DNA of 59,144 bases from Clostridium sp. CAG:1000 (GCA_000436975.1 HG000334.1:1-59144); one strand, 5' to 3'; positions 8,944-18,642 are shown, counted from the first letter of the stretch. Notes: generated by a model not told the origin, from the sequence alone. Numbers and translations are program-made.

Positions 8944-10287
8944 ATGGCAAGAAAAGAACCTCAAAATATTGATGCTGAAATATCTGTTTTAGGCTGTGGC
9001 TTTCTTGAAAAGACTGCTCTTGACAAAATAATGGATGAAGTAACCGATGAAATGTTTTATAGTGATGAGAATAGAATAATATATAAAGCTATGAAAAATT
9101 TACATACAAACAATGTACCTGTAGATGTAGCAACTGTATGCAATGAACTTGATAAGAATAAGGATTTAGCTAAAGTAGGAGGGGTAGAATATATAACTGA
9201 TATAATTGATTCAGTGCCTTCAACTGCTAATTTAAATTATTATATTAATATTATTTTTGAAAAAAGTATTTTAAGAAACTTAATAAATAAAACAACTAAA
9301 ATACAAGAAGAATGCTATAATGAGCAAGATAGTATTGTTGATATTGTTGAAAATGCTGAGAGAAATATATTAAGCGTTTATAATGACAAATTGGGAAAAG
9401 ATATAAGAAGTATACAAGATGTACTTCCTGAAGTACAAAAAAATATGGAAGCTCTTGCTGAATCTAAAACTGATTTTACTGGTATTAGAACAGGATATTA
9501 TGACTTTGATAATATGACAAGAGGTCTTCAAAAGAAACAAGTTATTATTGTCGCAGGTAGACCAGGTTGTGGTAAGAGTGCCTTTGCATTAAATGTTGCA
9601 TTGAATGCTGCTATTAAGAATAAAAATAGTATAGCATTTTTCTCACTTGAAATGGGTGTAGAAGAAATAGCTAAGAGAATGTTTGGGTGTGTTGGTAAAA
9701 TAGATGGCGATGTATTAAAAACAGGAAAGCTTAAAAATAATGACTGGAAAAAATGGAATGAAGCTATGAGTGAACTTTCTGACACAAAGTTCTTTATAGA
9801 TGATTCAGGTGGACTTACTGTAAGCGAAATTAGAAGAAAGTGTAGAAAATTAAAAAATTCTGATTCTGGACTTGATTTAATAGTAATTGACTACTTGCAA
9901 TTATTATCAAGTTCATCTAAATATGCTGGCCAAAGGGTACAAGAAGTAAGTGAAATAAGTCGTGATATTAAGAAATTAGCCATGGAGTTAGATGTTCCAG
10001 TAATCGCTTTAGCACAATTATCAAGAAGCGTTGAGCAAAGAAAAGATGGTGATAAAACGCCAAAACTATCAGACTTAAGAGAATCTGGTTCTATTGAACA
10101 AGATGCAGATATTGTATTATTTCTTCATAGTGATGAATATGGAAAATATGATGGTAATATCAATAGAAAAATTAAATTAATTATTGCTAAGCACAGAGCA
10201 GGTCAAACTGGTGCTGTTGACTTAATATTTAAAATGAACACTGGTTCATTTGATAATTATATAAATAAGGAAGATGAGAATGAATAA
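8944..10287 (+). CDS. dnaB: Replicative DNA helicase DnaB (DnaC in Bacillus naming)
   Basis: 447 residues. The N-terminal collar domain begins with the typical PQNIDAEISVLG, and the RecA-like motor has Walker A GRPGCGKS (about 205), an IDYLQLL Walker B region, LSRSVEQR and SDLRESGSIEQDAD. It unwinds DNA ahead of the replisome as a hexamer. It starts 3 bp after rplI, the usual rplI-dnaB order in Firmicutes, with AGGAG before the ATG. No intein or truncation. Confidence 0.98.
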   Translation: MARKEPQNIDAEISVLGCGFLEKTALDKIMDEVTDEMFYSDENRIIYKAMKNLHTNNVPVDVATVCNELDKNKDLAKVGGVEYITDIIDSVPSTANLNYYINIIFEKSILRNLINKTTKIQEECYNEQDSIVDIVENAERNILSVYNDKLGKDIRSIQDVLPEVQKNMEALAESKTDFTGIRTGYYDFDNMTRGLQKKQVIIVAGRPGCGKSAFALNVALNAAIKNKNSIAFFSLEMGVEEIAKRMFGCVGKIDGDVLKTGKLKNNDWKKWNEAMSELSDTKFFIDDSGGLTVSEIRRKCRKLKNSDSGLDLIVIDYLQLLSSSSKYAGQRVQEVSEISRDIKKLAMELDVPVIALAQLSRSVEQRKDGDKTPKLSDLRESGSIEQDADIVLFLHSDEYGKYDGNINRKIKLIIAKHRAGQTGAVDLIFKMNTGSFDNYINKEDENE

Positions 10288-11743
10288 GGAAAAAGTATCT
10301 ATTTCAACAATATTTTTTACTTTTCTAGTTGTATGTTTTGTAATTTATATGTGTATTACATTTGAACCTATAGAAAGAAAGGTAAATAAATATTATCAAG
10401 TTTATTTATCAGATAAAAAGGTAGGACTAATTTCATCAAAAGATGATTTATATGATCTTATAGATAAAGAACAAGATGAAATTAAAAAGAAATATGGTGT
10501 TAGTAAAATATATCCACCTGAGGGGTTAGAAGTACAAGAGGTATTAACATACGATGATGATGTGATGACACCTAAAGAAGTATATAATGAGATAAAGGAT
10601 TCAGCACCTTTTACAATCGAAGGATATGAAGTATCTGTTAAAGGTAATGATGAAGAAGATTCAAGAAAGTTCTATATATTAAATAAAAAAGATTTAGATG
10701 TGGCAGTTAAGAATACAATACTAGCTTTCTTATCAGAGGAAGAATATAATAATTATTTATCTGGAAAATATAGTAATAGTAAAGAAGAGGGTATGGAAAT
10801 TACTAATGTATATTTTGATCAAAATGTTACTATAAAAAAAACATATGTATCAACAGAGGAAAAAATAATTACTAATTCTGATGAACTAAGTCAATACTTT
10901 TTATTTGGTACTACTAATCTTACAGATAAATATACAGTAAAAGATAATGATACTATAGAAACAATAGCTTATAATAATAAACTTGGTGTATCGGACTTTT
11001 TAATAGCTAACCCTGATATTGTTGGTGAAAATGCTCTTTTAGCAGAAGGGCAAGAGGTAACAGTCTCTCCAATATCACCTATTGCTAATATAGTTGTTGA
11101 ATCATTCGATACAGAGCTTCAAACAATCAAACATGAAACAAAAGTAGAATATGATAAATCTCTTAGCGCTGATGATATGTATGTTAAGCAAAATGGTTCG
11201 GATGGATTAAGTAAAGTTACATTTGCCACTAAAGAGATGAATGGTGTAATTTTAAAAAGTGCACAAGTTAGTAATGAGGTTATAAGTGAAGCAGTTGATA
11301 AAATAATAGTAGTAGGTGCTAAAAATGTTGTATATTATGGAAATACAACATATTGGGCATGGCCTACAAGCAAACCATTTAGAATATCTTCATACTATGG
11401 ATATAGAGTTCATCCAATTAGAGGAGAAGAACATTTTCATAGTGGAGTTGATATTACTGGTACTTCATCAAGAAATATCTATGCTATACAAAGTGGAACT
11501 GTTAAATCAGCTCAAACTGGATGGAATAGTGGAGCAGGTACTAATGTTAAAATAGATCATGATGGTGGCTATACAAGTGTATATATGCACTTATCAAAAT
11601 ATATGGTAAAACCAGGAGATAAAGTGGAAAAAGGACAAGTTATAGGCATAATGGGATGTACAGGTTCTTGTACTGGTACGCACCTTCACTTAACTATGTA
11701 TAAAAACGGTGTCATGATGGATCCACTTAAATTATATAAATGA
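10280..11743 (+). CDS. Membrane-anchored LysM-M23 peptidoglycan endopeptidase
   Basis: 487 residues: N-terminal membrane helix (about 9-28), an extracellular stalk, a LysM-like segment (YTVKDNDTIETIA), a G5-like linker, and a C-terminal M23 lysostaphin-type domain with HPIRGEEHFHSGVDIT and HLHL, which supply the zinc ligands (HxxxD and HxH). Its predicted role is cell-wall hydrolysis by cutting peptide cross-links. I prefer ATG 10280 over 10274 because AAGGAAGA is then better placed. It overlaps dnaB by 8 bp and rlmH by 4 bp, so it is one operon. Confidence 0.9.
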   Translation: MNKEKVSISTIFFTFLVVCFVIYMCITFEPIERKVNKYYQVYLSDKKVGLISSKDDLYDLIDKEQDEIKKKYGVSKIYPPEGLEVQEVLTYDDDVMTPKEVYNEIKDSAPFTIEGYEVSVKGNDEEDSRKFYILNKKDLDVAVKNTILAFLSEEEYNNYLSGKYSNSKEEGMEITNVYFDQNVTIKKTYVSTEEKIITNSDELSQYFLFGTTNLTDKYTVKDNDTIETIAYNNKLGVSDFLIANPDIVGENALLAEGQEVTVSPISPIANIVVESFDTELQTIKHETKVEYDKSLSADDMYVKQNGSDGLSKVTFATKEMNGVILKSAQVSNEVISEAVDKIIVVGAKNVVYYGNTTYWAWPTSKPFRISSYYGYRVHPIRGEEHFHSGVDITGTSSRNIYAIQSGTVKSAQTGWNSGAGTNVKIDHDGGYTSVYMHLSKYMVKPGDKVEKGQVIGIMGCTGSCTGTHLHLTMYKNGVMMDPLKLYK

Positions 11744-12177
11744 TAAAGATTATTGCAGTTGGCTCTTTAAAGGAAAAATATCTAAAAAGCATGGTAGAAG
11801 ATTATTATAAAAGAATAACTAAATATCATAAGATTGAGTTAATCGAAGTTAAAGATAGCAATATTACTAAAGAGAAAGATGAGATTTTAAAAAAAATTAA
11901 TAAGAATGACTATATTATTTCATTAGATATATATGGTAGGGAATATAACTCTATTGAGTTTAAAGATCATTTAGAAAACTTATTTAATAATGGTAAAAGT
12001 AATATTACATTTATAATAGGAGGTTCAGATGGCATTGATGATAAGATTAAGAGCCTAAGTAATGAGTTGATATCATTTTCTAAATTAACATTTCCACATG
12101 GACTTTTTAGAGCAATTTTATTAGAACAAATTTATAGATCATTTAAAATAATGAATAATGAAAGTTATCATAAATAG
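11740..12177 (+). CDS. rlmH: 23S rRNA (pseudouridine-1915-N3)-methyltransferase RlmH
   Basis: 145 residues of the SPOUT class with the trefoil-knot SAM-binding segment FIIGGSDGID, the KLTFPHGLFRAILLEQIYR motif and a C-terminus ending YHK as in the family. It methylates the helix 69 pseudouridine of 23S rRNA. The ATG overlaps the previous stop (ATGA). A terminator hairpin covers its stop codon. Confidence 0.97.
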   Translation: MIKIIAVGSLKEKYLKSMVEDYYKRITKYHKIELIEVKDSNITKEKDEILKKINKNDYIISLDIYGREYNSIEFKDHLENLFNNGKSNITFIIGGSDGIDDKIKSLSNELISFSKLTFPHGLFRAILLEQIYRSFKIMNNESYHK

Positions 12178-13411
12178 TGATAACTTTTTAATTATAAAAA
12201 TATTATTTAGTATGTGGACAATATTGACTATATTTATGTTTGTACTTTCAATCTTTGTGAGTAAGAAAATTAAGTATAGAAATTATAAACTAGGAATAAA
12301 TGAGTTATTTAGTAAGGACAAAACATCATTGTTTTTAACACTTGGTACAAAAGTAGGAGTTGGCTCTATTATTGGCACAACTGTATGTGTAATAGTTGGC
12401 GGCTTTGGATCAATAATATGGATAATCTTGTTTTCATTTCTAATGAGTTCAATATGTTATTATGAATCATATTTAGGTAAAAAGTATAGAATGAAAAATA
12501 AAGATAACTTTATTGGAGGACCTTATTTCATACTAAGATATGGAATTAATAGCAAAATACTTGCATTATTTTCTTGTATACTTTTGATAATAGTTTATTG
12601 TTTCTTTTTCCAAATGATTCAGTTAAACACTATAAGTAATATTATAATATTAAATACAAATATTAATAAATCAATTATAATATGTTGTGTGCTTTTGATA
12701 CTTTTAATTACTATAGATTTATCTATTAATTCAGTTTTAAAGCTTATGAATAAAGTAGTTCCAATTATGTGTTTTATATTTGTTATTATGTGTTTTTACA
12801 GTATATTTAAAAATATTGATACATTAATTTTGTCTTTTAAATATAATTTTGATGACATTTTTTCAATTAAATCAATATTATCCGGTATGGTAATAGGTAT
12901 TAAAAGAAGTATATTTATGAATGAGACATTGGTTGGCACGACTTCTGTTTCATCGGCAGCTGATAAAAATGACTCTGATATATGTATGAGATATCAAGTA
13001 CTTGGTATGTATTTTATATCTTTTGTTATAACACTACTTATATCATCTTTATTATTAATATATTTATATAACGGTAATATTATTGATGACTATATATTAT
13101 TAATAAACTCAGTATTTTATATGACAAGTGGTAGACTTGGTGTATATCTTTTAATAATTACGTTTACTTTATTTGGCTTTACTACAATATTAAGTGGATA
13201 TTATATTGGCAAAAATTATATAGAGTATCTAACTGCAAGTAAGATTTTACTTAGTATTTTTAAGATATTATTTATAATAGTTTGTTTACTTGGGATAGTT
13301 CTTGACAATAGTATTATTTGGAAATATTTAGATTATTTATTATTTATTATGATTATTATTAATACTTATAGTATAATAAAATTATTAGGAAGTGAAAAAT
13401 ATGATAGGTAA
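12158..13411 (+). CDS. AGCS-family (sodium:alanine/glycine symporter-like) transporter, divergent
   Basis: 417 residues with 10-11 predicted membrane helices. AGCS landmarks are present in altered form: LGTKVGVGSIIGT in place of the usual GTGNIAGV-type segment, then FIGGPYFILRYG (GGPMYYI-type), and NETLVGTTSVSSAADKND in place of GMGTAPIAHA. Substrate is therefore uncertain, probably a small amino acid. The start at 12158 has no good Shine-Dalgarno and overlaps rlmH by 20 bp; ATG 12212 is an alternative that shortens the first helix. The rlmH terminator hairpin lies inside its first codons. Confidence 0.8.
   Translation: MKVIINSDNFLIIKILFSMWTILTIFMFVLSIFVSKKIKYRNYKLGINELFSKDKTSLFLTLGTKVGVGSIIGTTVCVIVGGFGSIIWIILFSFLMSSICYYESYLGKKYRMKNKDNFIGGPYFILRYGINSKILALFSCILLIIVYCFFFQMIQLNTISNIIILNTNINKSIIICCVLLILLITIDLSINSVLKLMNKVVPIMCFIFVIMCFYSIFKNIDTLILSFKYNFDDIFSIKSILSGMVIGIKRSIFMNETLVGTTSVSSAADKNDSDICMRYQVLGMYFISFVITLLISSLLLIYLYNGNIIDDYILLINSVFYMTSGRLGVYLLIITFTLFGFTTILSGYYIGKNYIEYLTASKILLSIFKILFIIVCLLGIVLDNSIIWKYLDYLLFIMIIINTYSIIKLLGSEKYDR
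12161..12190 (+). terminator. Terminator hairpin inside the rlmH/transporter overlap
   Basis: A 10-bp perfect stem (AAAGTTATCA with TGATAACTTT, 7-nt loop) followed by TTTTTA. The rlmH stop TAG is in the loop and the stem covers codons 2-10 of the transporter frame, so it would attenuate expression of the transporter. Confidence 0.7.
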
Positions 13412-14072
13412 TGATTGGGATATAGTTTTATCTAGTGTATGGGAAAGTCCAAATTTTAAGAGGTTTATGAATAAAGTTAAAGAAGAATATGAAAACTATA
13501 CATGTTTTCCCAAATGGGATGATATTTTTAATGCTTTAAAATTTACATCGTATAAAGATACAAAGGTTGTTATTATAGGACAAGATCCATATCATGGGGA
13601 AGGTCAAGCTCATGGCCTTTCGTTTAGCGTTAAAAAAGGAGTTAAATTACCACCAAGTCTTCAAAATATATTTAAAGAACTATATTATGATTTGGGCATT
13701 AAAAATGAAGGTTGTGGAGATTTGAGTCCGTGGACTAAAGAAGGCGTACTTTTATTAAACTCAGTACTTACAGTTAGAAAAGACTCTCCAGCCTCTCATA
13801 AGGATTTAGGATGGCAAATACTTACAGATCATATAATAAAACTTTTAAATTTAAAAAAAGAACCAGTTGTATTTATACTTTGGGGTAGCTTTGCAAGAAG
13901 TAAAAAAGCATTAATAACGAATCCTAAACATTTAGTAATAGAAAGTACTCATCCAAGTCCATTTTCAGCTAGAAATGGTTTTTTTGGGAGCAAACCATTT
14001 TCTAAAACTAATAATTTTTTAAAACAAAACAAAATAAAAGAAGTGAATTTTACACTTCCAAAGAATTATTAA
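13401..14072 (+). CDS. ung: Uracil-DNA glycosylase, family 1
   Basis: 223 residues. The water-activating motif GQDPYH is near residue 60, the LLLNSVLTVRK uracil-binding segment in the middle and the HPSPFSA minor-groove loop near 184. It removes uracil from DNA in base excision repair. I start at ATG 13401, 6 bases after AGGAAGTG, since the GTG at 13392 is part of that site. It overlaps the transporter by 11 bp. The 3' end overlaps the convergent lemA-like gene by 23 bp and contains that gene's terminator. Confidence 0.97.
   Translation: MIGNDWDIVLSSVWESPNFKRFMNKVKEEYENYTCFPKWDDIFNALKFTSYKDTKVVIIGQDPYHGEGQAHGLSFSVKKGVKLPPSLQNIFKELYYDLGIKNEGCGDLSPWTKEGVLLLNSVLTVRKDSPASHKDLGWQILTDHIIKLLNLKKEPVVFILWGSFARSKKALITNPKHLVIESTHPSPFSARNGFFGSKPFSKTNNFLKQNKIKEVNFTLPKNY
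14031..14060 (-). terminator. Terminator of the LemA-like gene, inside ung
   Basis: GAAGTG and CACTTC pair around a 7-nt loop on the minus strand, followed by TTTTATTTTG. The LemA stop codon is in the loop and the whole structure lies in the last codons of ung. Confidence 0.6.
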
Positions 14073-14604
14073 AATTATTTGTTAATTCTTTTCCTTCTAA
14101 TAGAGTTTTAAGTTGATATTTTTTAAACTTAGAAATTATATTATAAGGAAATTTTTTTATTAAGTTATTATATTCTAGAACGTATTTATTATAATAAGTT
14201 CTTAGTGATATTATTAGTAGTTCGTTATCTTCGTAATCATTTATTATATCTTTAAAACTTCTTACTTTAGTTTTTTTATTATCTTCTTTTATTTGTAGTA
14301 TTTCTTTATAACATTTATTAAGTATTTTTTCATTTTTATATGATTTGATTGAGTCTATTTTCATTTTCTTTGCATCTTCGAAAACTTTGCTTTCAATTTT
14401 ATATTTATCTTCTATGATATTAATGAGTCTTATAATATAATCATATTTATTTTTTAATTTATCAAAGCATTCCTGTTCGGTATTATCTAAATTTTTAATG
14501 ATTGATTCTAGTTTTTCATTATGACACTTAAATAAAATGGTAATTAAACTAATAAGAATAATCAAAATAACTAATATTAAAGCAATAATATTTAATGTAT
14601 TCAT
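14050..14604 (-). CDS. LemA-family membrane protein
   Basis: 184 residues: an N-terminal transmembrane helix (about 5-26), then a helical cytosolic or extracellular domain. The C-terminal segment RTYYNKYVLEYNNLIKKFP matches the LemA signature (R-x-YN-xx-V-xx-YN-xx-I-xx-FP). LemA proteins are widespread and their function is poorly defined. AGGATGTGATT precedes the ATG and a TATAAT lies 20 bases further up. Convergent with ung. Confidence 0.75.
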   Translation of the reverse strand: MNTLNIIALILVILIILISLITILFKCHNEKLESIIKNLDNTEQECFDKLKNKYDYIIRLINIIEDKYKIESKVFEDAKKMKIDSIKSYKNEKILNKCYKEILQIKEDNKKTKVRSFKDIINDYEDNELLIISLRTYYNKYVLEYNNLIKKFPYNIISKFKKYQLKTLLEGKELTNNFNNSLEV

Positions 14605-14655
14605 ATAATCACATCCTACTTAGATATTATAGCAAAAATTATATTATATTTAAAG

Positions 14656-14982
14656 TTATTTTGCGTAAATTATTTCCTCATCAAATTCAAAGAAGTCAAC
14701 ATATATCATAAGTATTAAGTAATGCTTGTTATTTTCAACATCATTTAAAACAAGATTATCTCTACCAGCATGTTCAATTATACCTGTAAATACTCTATCT
14801 CTCCATTCAACTGAATCACTAAAAGATGCGTGTACTCTTACTTTTTTACCAATGTTATTTCTTATTATATTTTCAATATAACTTTGTTCCATTGGATAAT
14901 CTACTTGATAATTGTTTGGCTTATTTGAATCCCTTTCTATATCATTTAAGAATACTGGAGTTTTATAATAACTACCGTTCAA
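14656..14982 (-). CDS. gerQ: Spore coat protein GerQ
   Basis: 108 residues. The core PMEQSYIENIIRNNIGKKV, FTGIIEHAGRDNLVL and the LILMIYVDFFEFDEEI tail are the GerQ pattern. In Bacillus GerQ is a coat protein cross-linked by transglutaminase and needed for correct location of the CwlJ cortex hydrolase. The start is TTG, 8 bases after AAGGGGATG. The N-terminal tail is shorter than in Bacillus. No spore gene lies next to it. Confidence 0.85.
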   Translation of the reverse strand: MNGSYYKTPVFLNDIERDSNKPNNYQVDYPMEQSYIENIIRNNIGKKVRVHASFSDSVEWRDRVFTGIIEHAGRDNLVLNDVENNKHYLILMIYVDFFEFDEEIIYAK

Positions 14983-15087
14983 ATTATCATCCCCTTTTAA
15001 TATTATTTAATGAAACATAGATTATTTTGTGATTAATTATTCAATTTTAAATGAAAATATTTTATAATGTAGTAGGAGGATACTTTT

Positions 15088-15642
15088 ATGATAATAAAAT
15101 CAGCTATATCTAATCATCATATACATGTAACACGTGAAGTATTAAATATACTATTTGGTAAAGATTATAATCTTAATGTTAGAAGAATGTTAGTACAAAA
15201 AGGACAATTTGCAGCAGAAGAAACAGTAACATTAATAAAAAATAATAAGAAAATAGAAAATGTTCGTATAGTAGGACCTTGTAGAAAATATACACAAGTA
15301 GAATTACTTGAAAGAGATTGTGAATATTTATGTATTAATCCACCTGTTAGAAGTAGTGGAAACTTAAAGGGAAGTGAGTCTATCACTATAGTAGGACCAC
15401 ATGGTACGTATGAAGCAGTTGAGTCAACTATTATTGCTGATAGGCATATTCATATGAGTAGTGAAGATTTAAAAGAATTTAATGTCTCTAAAGGCCAAAT
15501 AGTAAAAATAAAAGTAAATGGGTTAACTCTTGATGAAGTTATGATTAAATCTGATGAAACATGTGTACTAGAATATCATATGAATAAAGATGAAGCAGAA
15601 AACTTAGGAATAGAAAATGGAATGGAGGTAAAGATATGTTAA
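15088..15642 (+). CDS. pduL: PduL-type phosphate acyltransferase
   Basis: 184 residues with the duplicated PduL beta-barrel and metal-binding histidines: NHHIHV at the N-terminus, RHIHM in the middle, EYHMN near the end, plus QFAAEETV, VGPCRKYTQVE and PVRSSGNLKGS. It converts acyl-CoA and phosphate to acyl-phosphate. With no microcompartment genes nearby it probably serves as the housekeeping phosphotransacetylase, linking acetyl-CoA from the PFOR gene further on to acetate and ATP. TATAAT at 15063 and AGGAGG precede the ATG. It overlaps the ABC gene by 7 bp. Confidence 0.93.
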   Translation: MIIKSAISNHHIHVTREVLNILFGKDYNLNVRRMLVQKGQFAAEETVTLIKNNKKIENVRIVGPCRKYTQVELLERDCEYLCINPPVRSSGNLKGSESITIVGPHGTYEAVESTIIADRHIHMSSEDLKEFNVSKGQIVKIKVNGLTLDEVMIKSDETCVLEYHMNKDEAENLGIENGMEVKIC

Positions 15643-16535
15643 AAGTAAGCCATGTTACTAAATATTATGATGACTTTAGAGCAGTAAATGATTTATCATT
15701 CGAGATAAAAGAAGGAGAGATATTTGGTTTGCTTGGTGTGAATGGTGCAGGTAAAACTACTACATTTAGAATGATTATGGGTCTTCTTGATAAAACAAAA
15801 GGGGAAATTACTTTAGATGGCAAAAAAATCGATTATACTCTTACTGATCAAATAGGCTTCTTAACAGAAGAAAGAAGCTTAATAACTAGCAAAACCGTTT
15901 TAGAGCAAGCAATATATTATGGTGTGCTTAAGGGAATGACTGAAAAAGAAGTGGAAAAAAAGCTAGATGAGTATTTAGATGAATTTAATATTAAAGAATA
16001 TAAAAATAAAAAAATAAAAGAGTTATCTAAAGGTAATCAACAAAAGATACAATTTATAATAAGTATACTTCATAGTCCAAAACTTTTGATATTAGATGAG
16101 CCATTTAGTGGATTAGATCCTATAAATGTAGAGATGTTTAAGAAAGTAATATTGAGACTTAAAAAAAATAAAACTATGATAATATTTTCATCACATATGA
16201 TGGAACATATAGAATATTTTTGTGATTCACTTGTTATACTTGTTAAAGGTAGTACTGTTCTAGAAGGTAAATTAACTAAAATTAAAGAAGATTATAGAAA
16301 GAAAAATATTAAAGTAATAGCTGACCTAGACGTAAATGAAATTAAAAAAATCAAAGGTGTAGAAGACGTTATTAAAAATAAAAATGAATATAATATTAAA
16401 ATAGAAGATATTAAATATGTAAATGATGTATTTAAAAAAGTATCAAAATGTAATAATGTAATTAAATTTGTAGTAGAAGAGCCAACTTTGAATGAAATAT
16501 TTGTAAGTACAGTAGGGGAGGCATATGAAAAATAA
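15636..16535 (+). CDS. ABC transporter ATP-binding protein (NatA/DRA type)
   Basis: 299 residues. Walker A GVNGAGKTT (about 35-43), signature LSKGNQQK, Walker B LLILDEPFSGLD and the switch histidine in SSHMMEH are all intact. The C-terminal extension of about 90 residues is typical of NatA-type exporters. GGAGG precedes the ATG. It partners the permease that starts within its last codons. The transported substrate is unknown; Na+ or a toxic compound is possible for this family. Confidence 0.94.
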   Translation: MLKVSHVTKYYDDFRAVNDLSFEIKEGEIFGLLGVNGAGKTTTFRMIMGLLDKTKGEITLDGKKIDYTLTDQIGFLTEERSLITSKTVLEQAIYYGVLKGMTEKEVEKKLDEYLDEFNIKEYKNKKIKELSKGNQQKIQFIISILHSPKLLILDEPFSGLDPINVEMFKKVILRLKKNKTMIIFSSHMMEHIEYFCDSLVILVKGSTVLEGKLTKIKEDYRKKNIKVIADLDVNEIKKIKGVEDVIKNKNEYNIKIEDIKYVNDVFKKVSKCNNVIKFVVEEPTLNEIFVSTVGEAYEK

Positions 16536-17865
16536 ATTTAAGTTTTTAACAAAAGATAGTATTAAAAGAAAAATAAATACTAAATCATTTAAAATAACTA
16601 ATTTAGTATTATTTATAGTAATAGCTATTCTTATTAATTTAGATAGTATTGTTAAATTATTTGGTGGGGATTTTGATAAATTAACACATGTATATATAGT
16701 AGATGAAATGGGTATTTATGATGATGTTAATGAAACTATGAAAAATAGTTATTTGGATGTACTTAATAACTATAATGCAGAAGTAGAAAAAAGTGATAAA
16801 AAAGTAAGCGAACTAAAAAAAGAAATCATTAAAGATGAAAGTGATGATATAATTGTTCATATTACTAAAAGTGATAGTAAAGGAGTAGACAAAATATTTA
16901 ATGCAGAAATTATTTCATATGATTATATAGATACTGTATTATATCAAAATATAGTTAATGCATTAAATACAGTTAAATCAAATTTAGCATTAGAAAGGTC
17001 TAATATTGATCAAGATACTTTAAATGATATTTATAAGTCAGTTGATGTTAAAAGAACTCTTTTAGATGAAAATCTTAATGAAAATGAAGAGTTAATGGAG
17101 AAAATAGGCGGCATAATAATAATTATATTTATAGTACCTTTTTTCTTACTTATAGTTTTAATTATACAAATGATAGGTGCTGAAATTAATGAAGAAAAAT
17201 CTACTAAGAGTATGGAAGTTATTATATCAAGTGTAAAACCTGAAATACATTTTTTGTCTAAATTAATATCTGCTAATGTATTTGCGATAGTTCAAGGTTT
17301 GTTGCTTATATTCTATGTAATAGTTGGAGTATTAATAAGAGTTGCAACTACTGGAATACCTGGAAGTGATGTGATATCTAGTAATGTATCAGTAAGTAGC
17401 ATTTCACAATATATTAACATGTTCTTACAAAGTGATATAGCAAGTAGATTAGTAAGTGGTATACCGTTCTTTATATTATTAATGTTATTTAGTTTCTTTG
17501 CATATTCATTATTTATAGGAGTACTAGCTAGTATGACAACTAATATGGAAGATTATAACCAGATATTAACACCTGTTATGATATTCTTAATGATAGGATA
17601 TTATTTAGCTATATATGCATCTGTATATCAAGGAGCATTATTTATTAAAATAGCTGCATTTATACCGTTTATTTCAGGTATATTAGCACCTGTTATGTAT
17701 ACTATAGGTGAGATGTCATTACTAGATCTTGGAATATCAATATTATTATTAATTGGTACATGTGGTTTATTATATAAATATGGACTTAAAATATATAAAG
17801 CAGGAATATTAAATTATTCATCAAGTAATTTATGGAAGAAAATGTTTAAGTCATTAAAGAATTAA
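16525..17865 (+). CDS. ABC-2 type permease (NatB-like)
   Basis: 446 residues: one N-terminal helix, an extracellular loop of about 150 residues, then five or six helices with the ABC-2 segment EINEEKSTKSMEVIISSVKP between helices 2 and 3, as in NatB permeases. It overlaps the ATPase gene by 11 bp, so the two form one exporter. AGGGGAGG precedes the ATG. Confidence 0.92.
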   Translation: MKNKFKFLTKDSIKRKINTKSFKITNLVLFIVIAILINLDSIVKLFGGDFDKLTHVYIVDEMGIYDDVNETMKNSYLDVLNNYNAEVEKSDKKVSELKKEIIKDESDDIIVHITKSDSKGVDKIFNAEIISYDYIDTVLYQNIVNALNTVKSNLALERSNIDQDTLNDIYKSVDVKRTLLDENLNENEELMEKIGGIIIIIFIVPFFLLIVLIIQMIGAEINEEKSTKSMEVIISSVKPEIHFLSKLISANVFAIVQGLLLIFYVIVGVLIRVATTGIPGSDVISSNVSVSSISQYINMFLQSDIASRLVSGIPFFILLMLFSFFAYSLFIGVLASMTTNMEDYNQILTPVMIFLMIGYYLAIYASVYQGALFIKIAAFIPFISGILAPVMYTIGEMSLLDLGISILLLIGTCGLLYKYGLKIYKAGILNYSSSNLWKKMFKSLKN

Positions 17866-17891
17866 GGCTTTGATTTGGAAGGAAAAATATT

Positions 17892-18623
17892 ATGAAAAAA
17901 ATATTATGTTTATTGATTGGTTTTATGTTGTTTATACCAATTAGTATATATGGAAAAACTGTTGATTTAAGTGAGGTTAATCTTTCTATAGATTTTAATG
18001 ATGATTGGTATGCATTTACAAGATATAATTTAGATAATAATAAAGAATTAGAATCTTTAGGTTTAACTAAAGAATATATGGAAAACTTCTTTAATGAGAA
18101 TGAAGCTTATATAGATGCATCACCTAAAGAATTAGGAACTGATTTTATATTAAGAATTAAGCCAGTTGAAGATATGAATAATCTATCTAATTATCCAGAT
18201 AATATAGTAAAAGAAGTTGCTAAAGAGATTAGTAAGTTAGTTTCATCAGAAGATTATAAAGTTTATAATAATGGAAAAACTAAATATGCAATAGTAAAGT
18301 ATTATGATGAGACATCTAAATATAACGTACTAGCATATTATACAGTCGTTAATGCACAAGGATATACATTTCAAATGCAAAAACAAGGTGAGTTTAGTGA
18401 AAGTGAAGAATCTATTATGAAAAGTATTATGGATAGTGCTAAATATAATATTTTAGATAAGTATAAAAATGAAACTGAAGATGTACAAAAAGAATTAGAT
18501 AAAGATATAAAAAAAGATTTAAGCTTCAAAAATATATTAATATATGCAGCAGTTGGAGCTTTAATAGGGGTAATTAGTATATTAATATCTAATAAAAAGA
18601 AAAATAAGAAAGGTGAAATGTAG
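17892..18623 (+). CDS. Secreted protein with C-terminal membrane anchor, unknown function
   Basis: 243 residues: a cleavable-type signal peptide (about 1-21, ending in SIYG), an extracellular mixed alpha/beta domain, and a C-terminal transmembrane helix (about 211-231) followed by a lysine-rich cytosolic tail. The position 26 bp after the permease suggests an accessory part of the exporter. GGAAGG precedes the ATG. The central part resembles stress-response type domains (DWYAFTR, YYTVVNAQGYTFQM), but I cannot name a family. Confidence 0.75.
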   Translation: MKKILCLLIGFMLFIPISIYGKTVDLSEVNLSIDFNDDWYAFTRYNLDNNKELESLGLTKEYMENFFNENEAYIDASPKELGTDFILRIKPVEDMNNLSNYPDNIVKEVAKEISKLVSSEDYKVYNNGKTKYAIVKYYDETSKYNVLAYYTVVNAQGYTFQMQKQGEFSESEESIMKSIMDSAKYNILDKYKNETEDVQKELDKDIKKDLSFKNILIYAAVGALIGVISILISNKKKNKKGEM

Positions 18624-18642
18624 TTTTCGTCTTTTTGTTTAC

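Noticed and set aside
15088..15642. PduL as part of a bacterial microcompartment
   Set aside because: No shell protein, diol dehydratase or encapsulation peptide is present; the neighbours are an ABC exporter.
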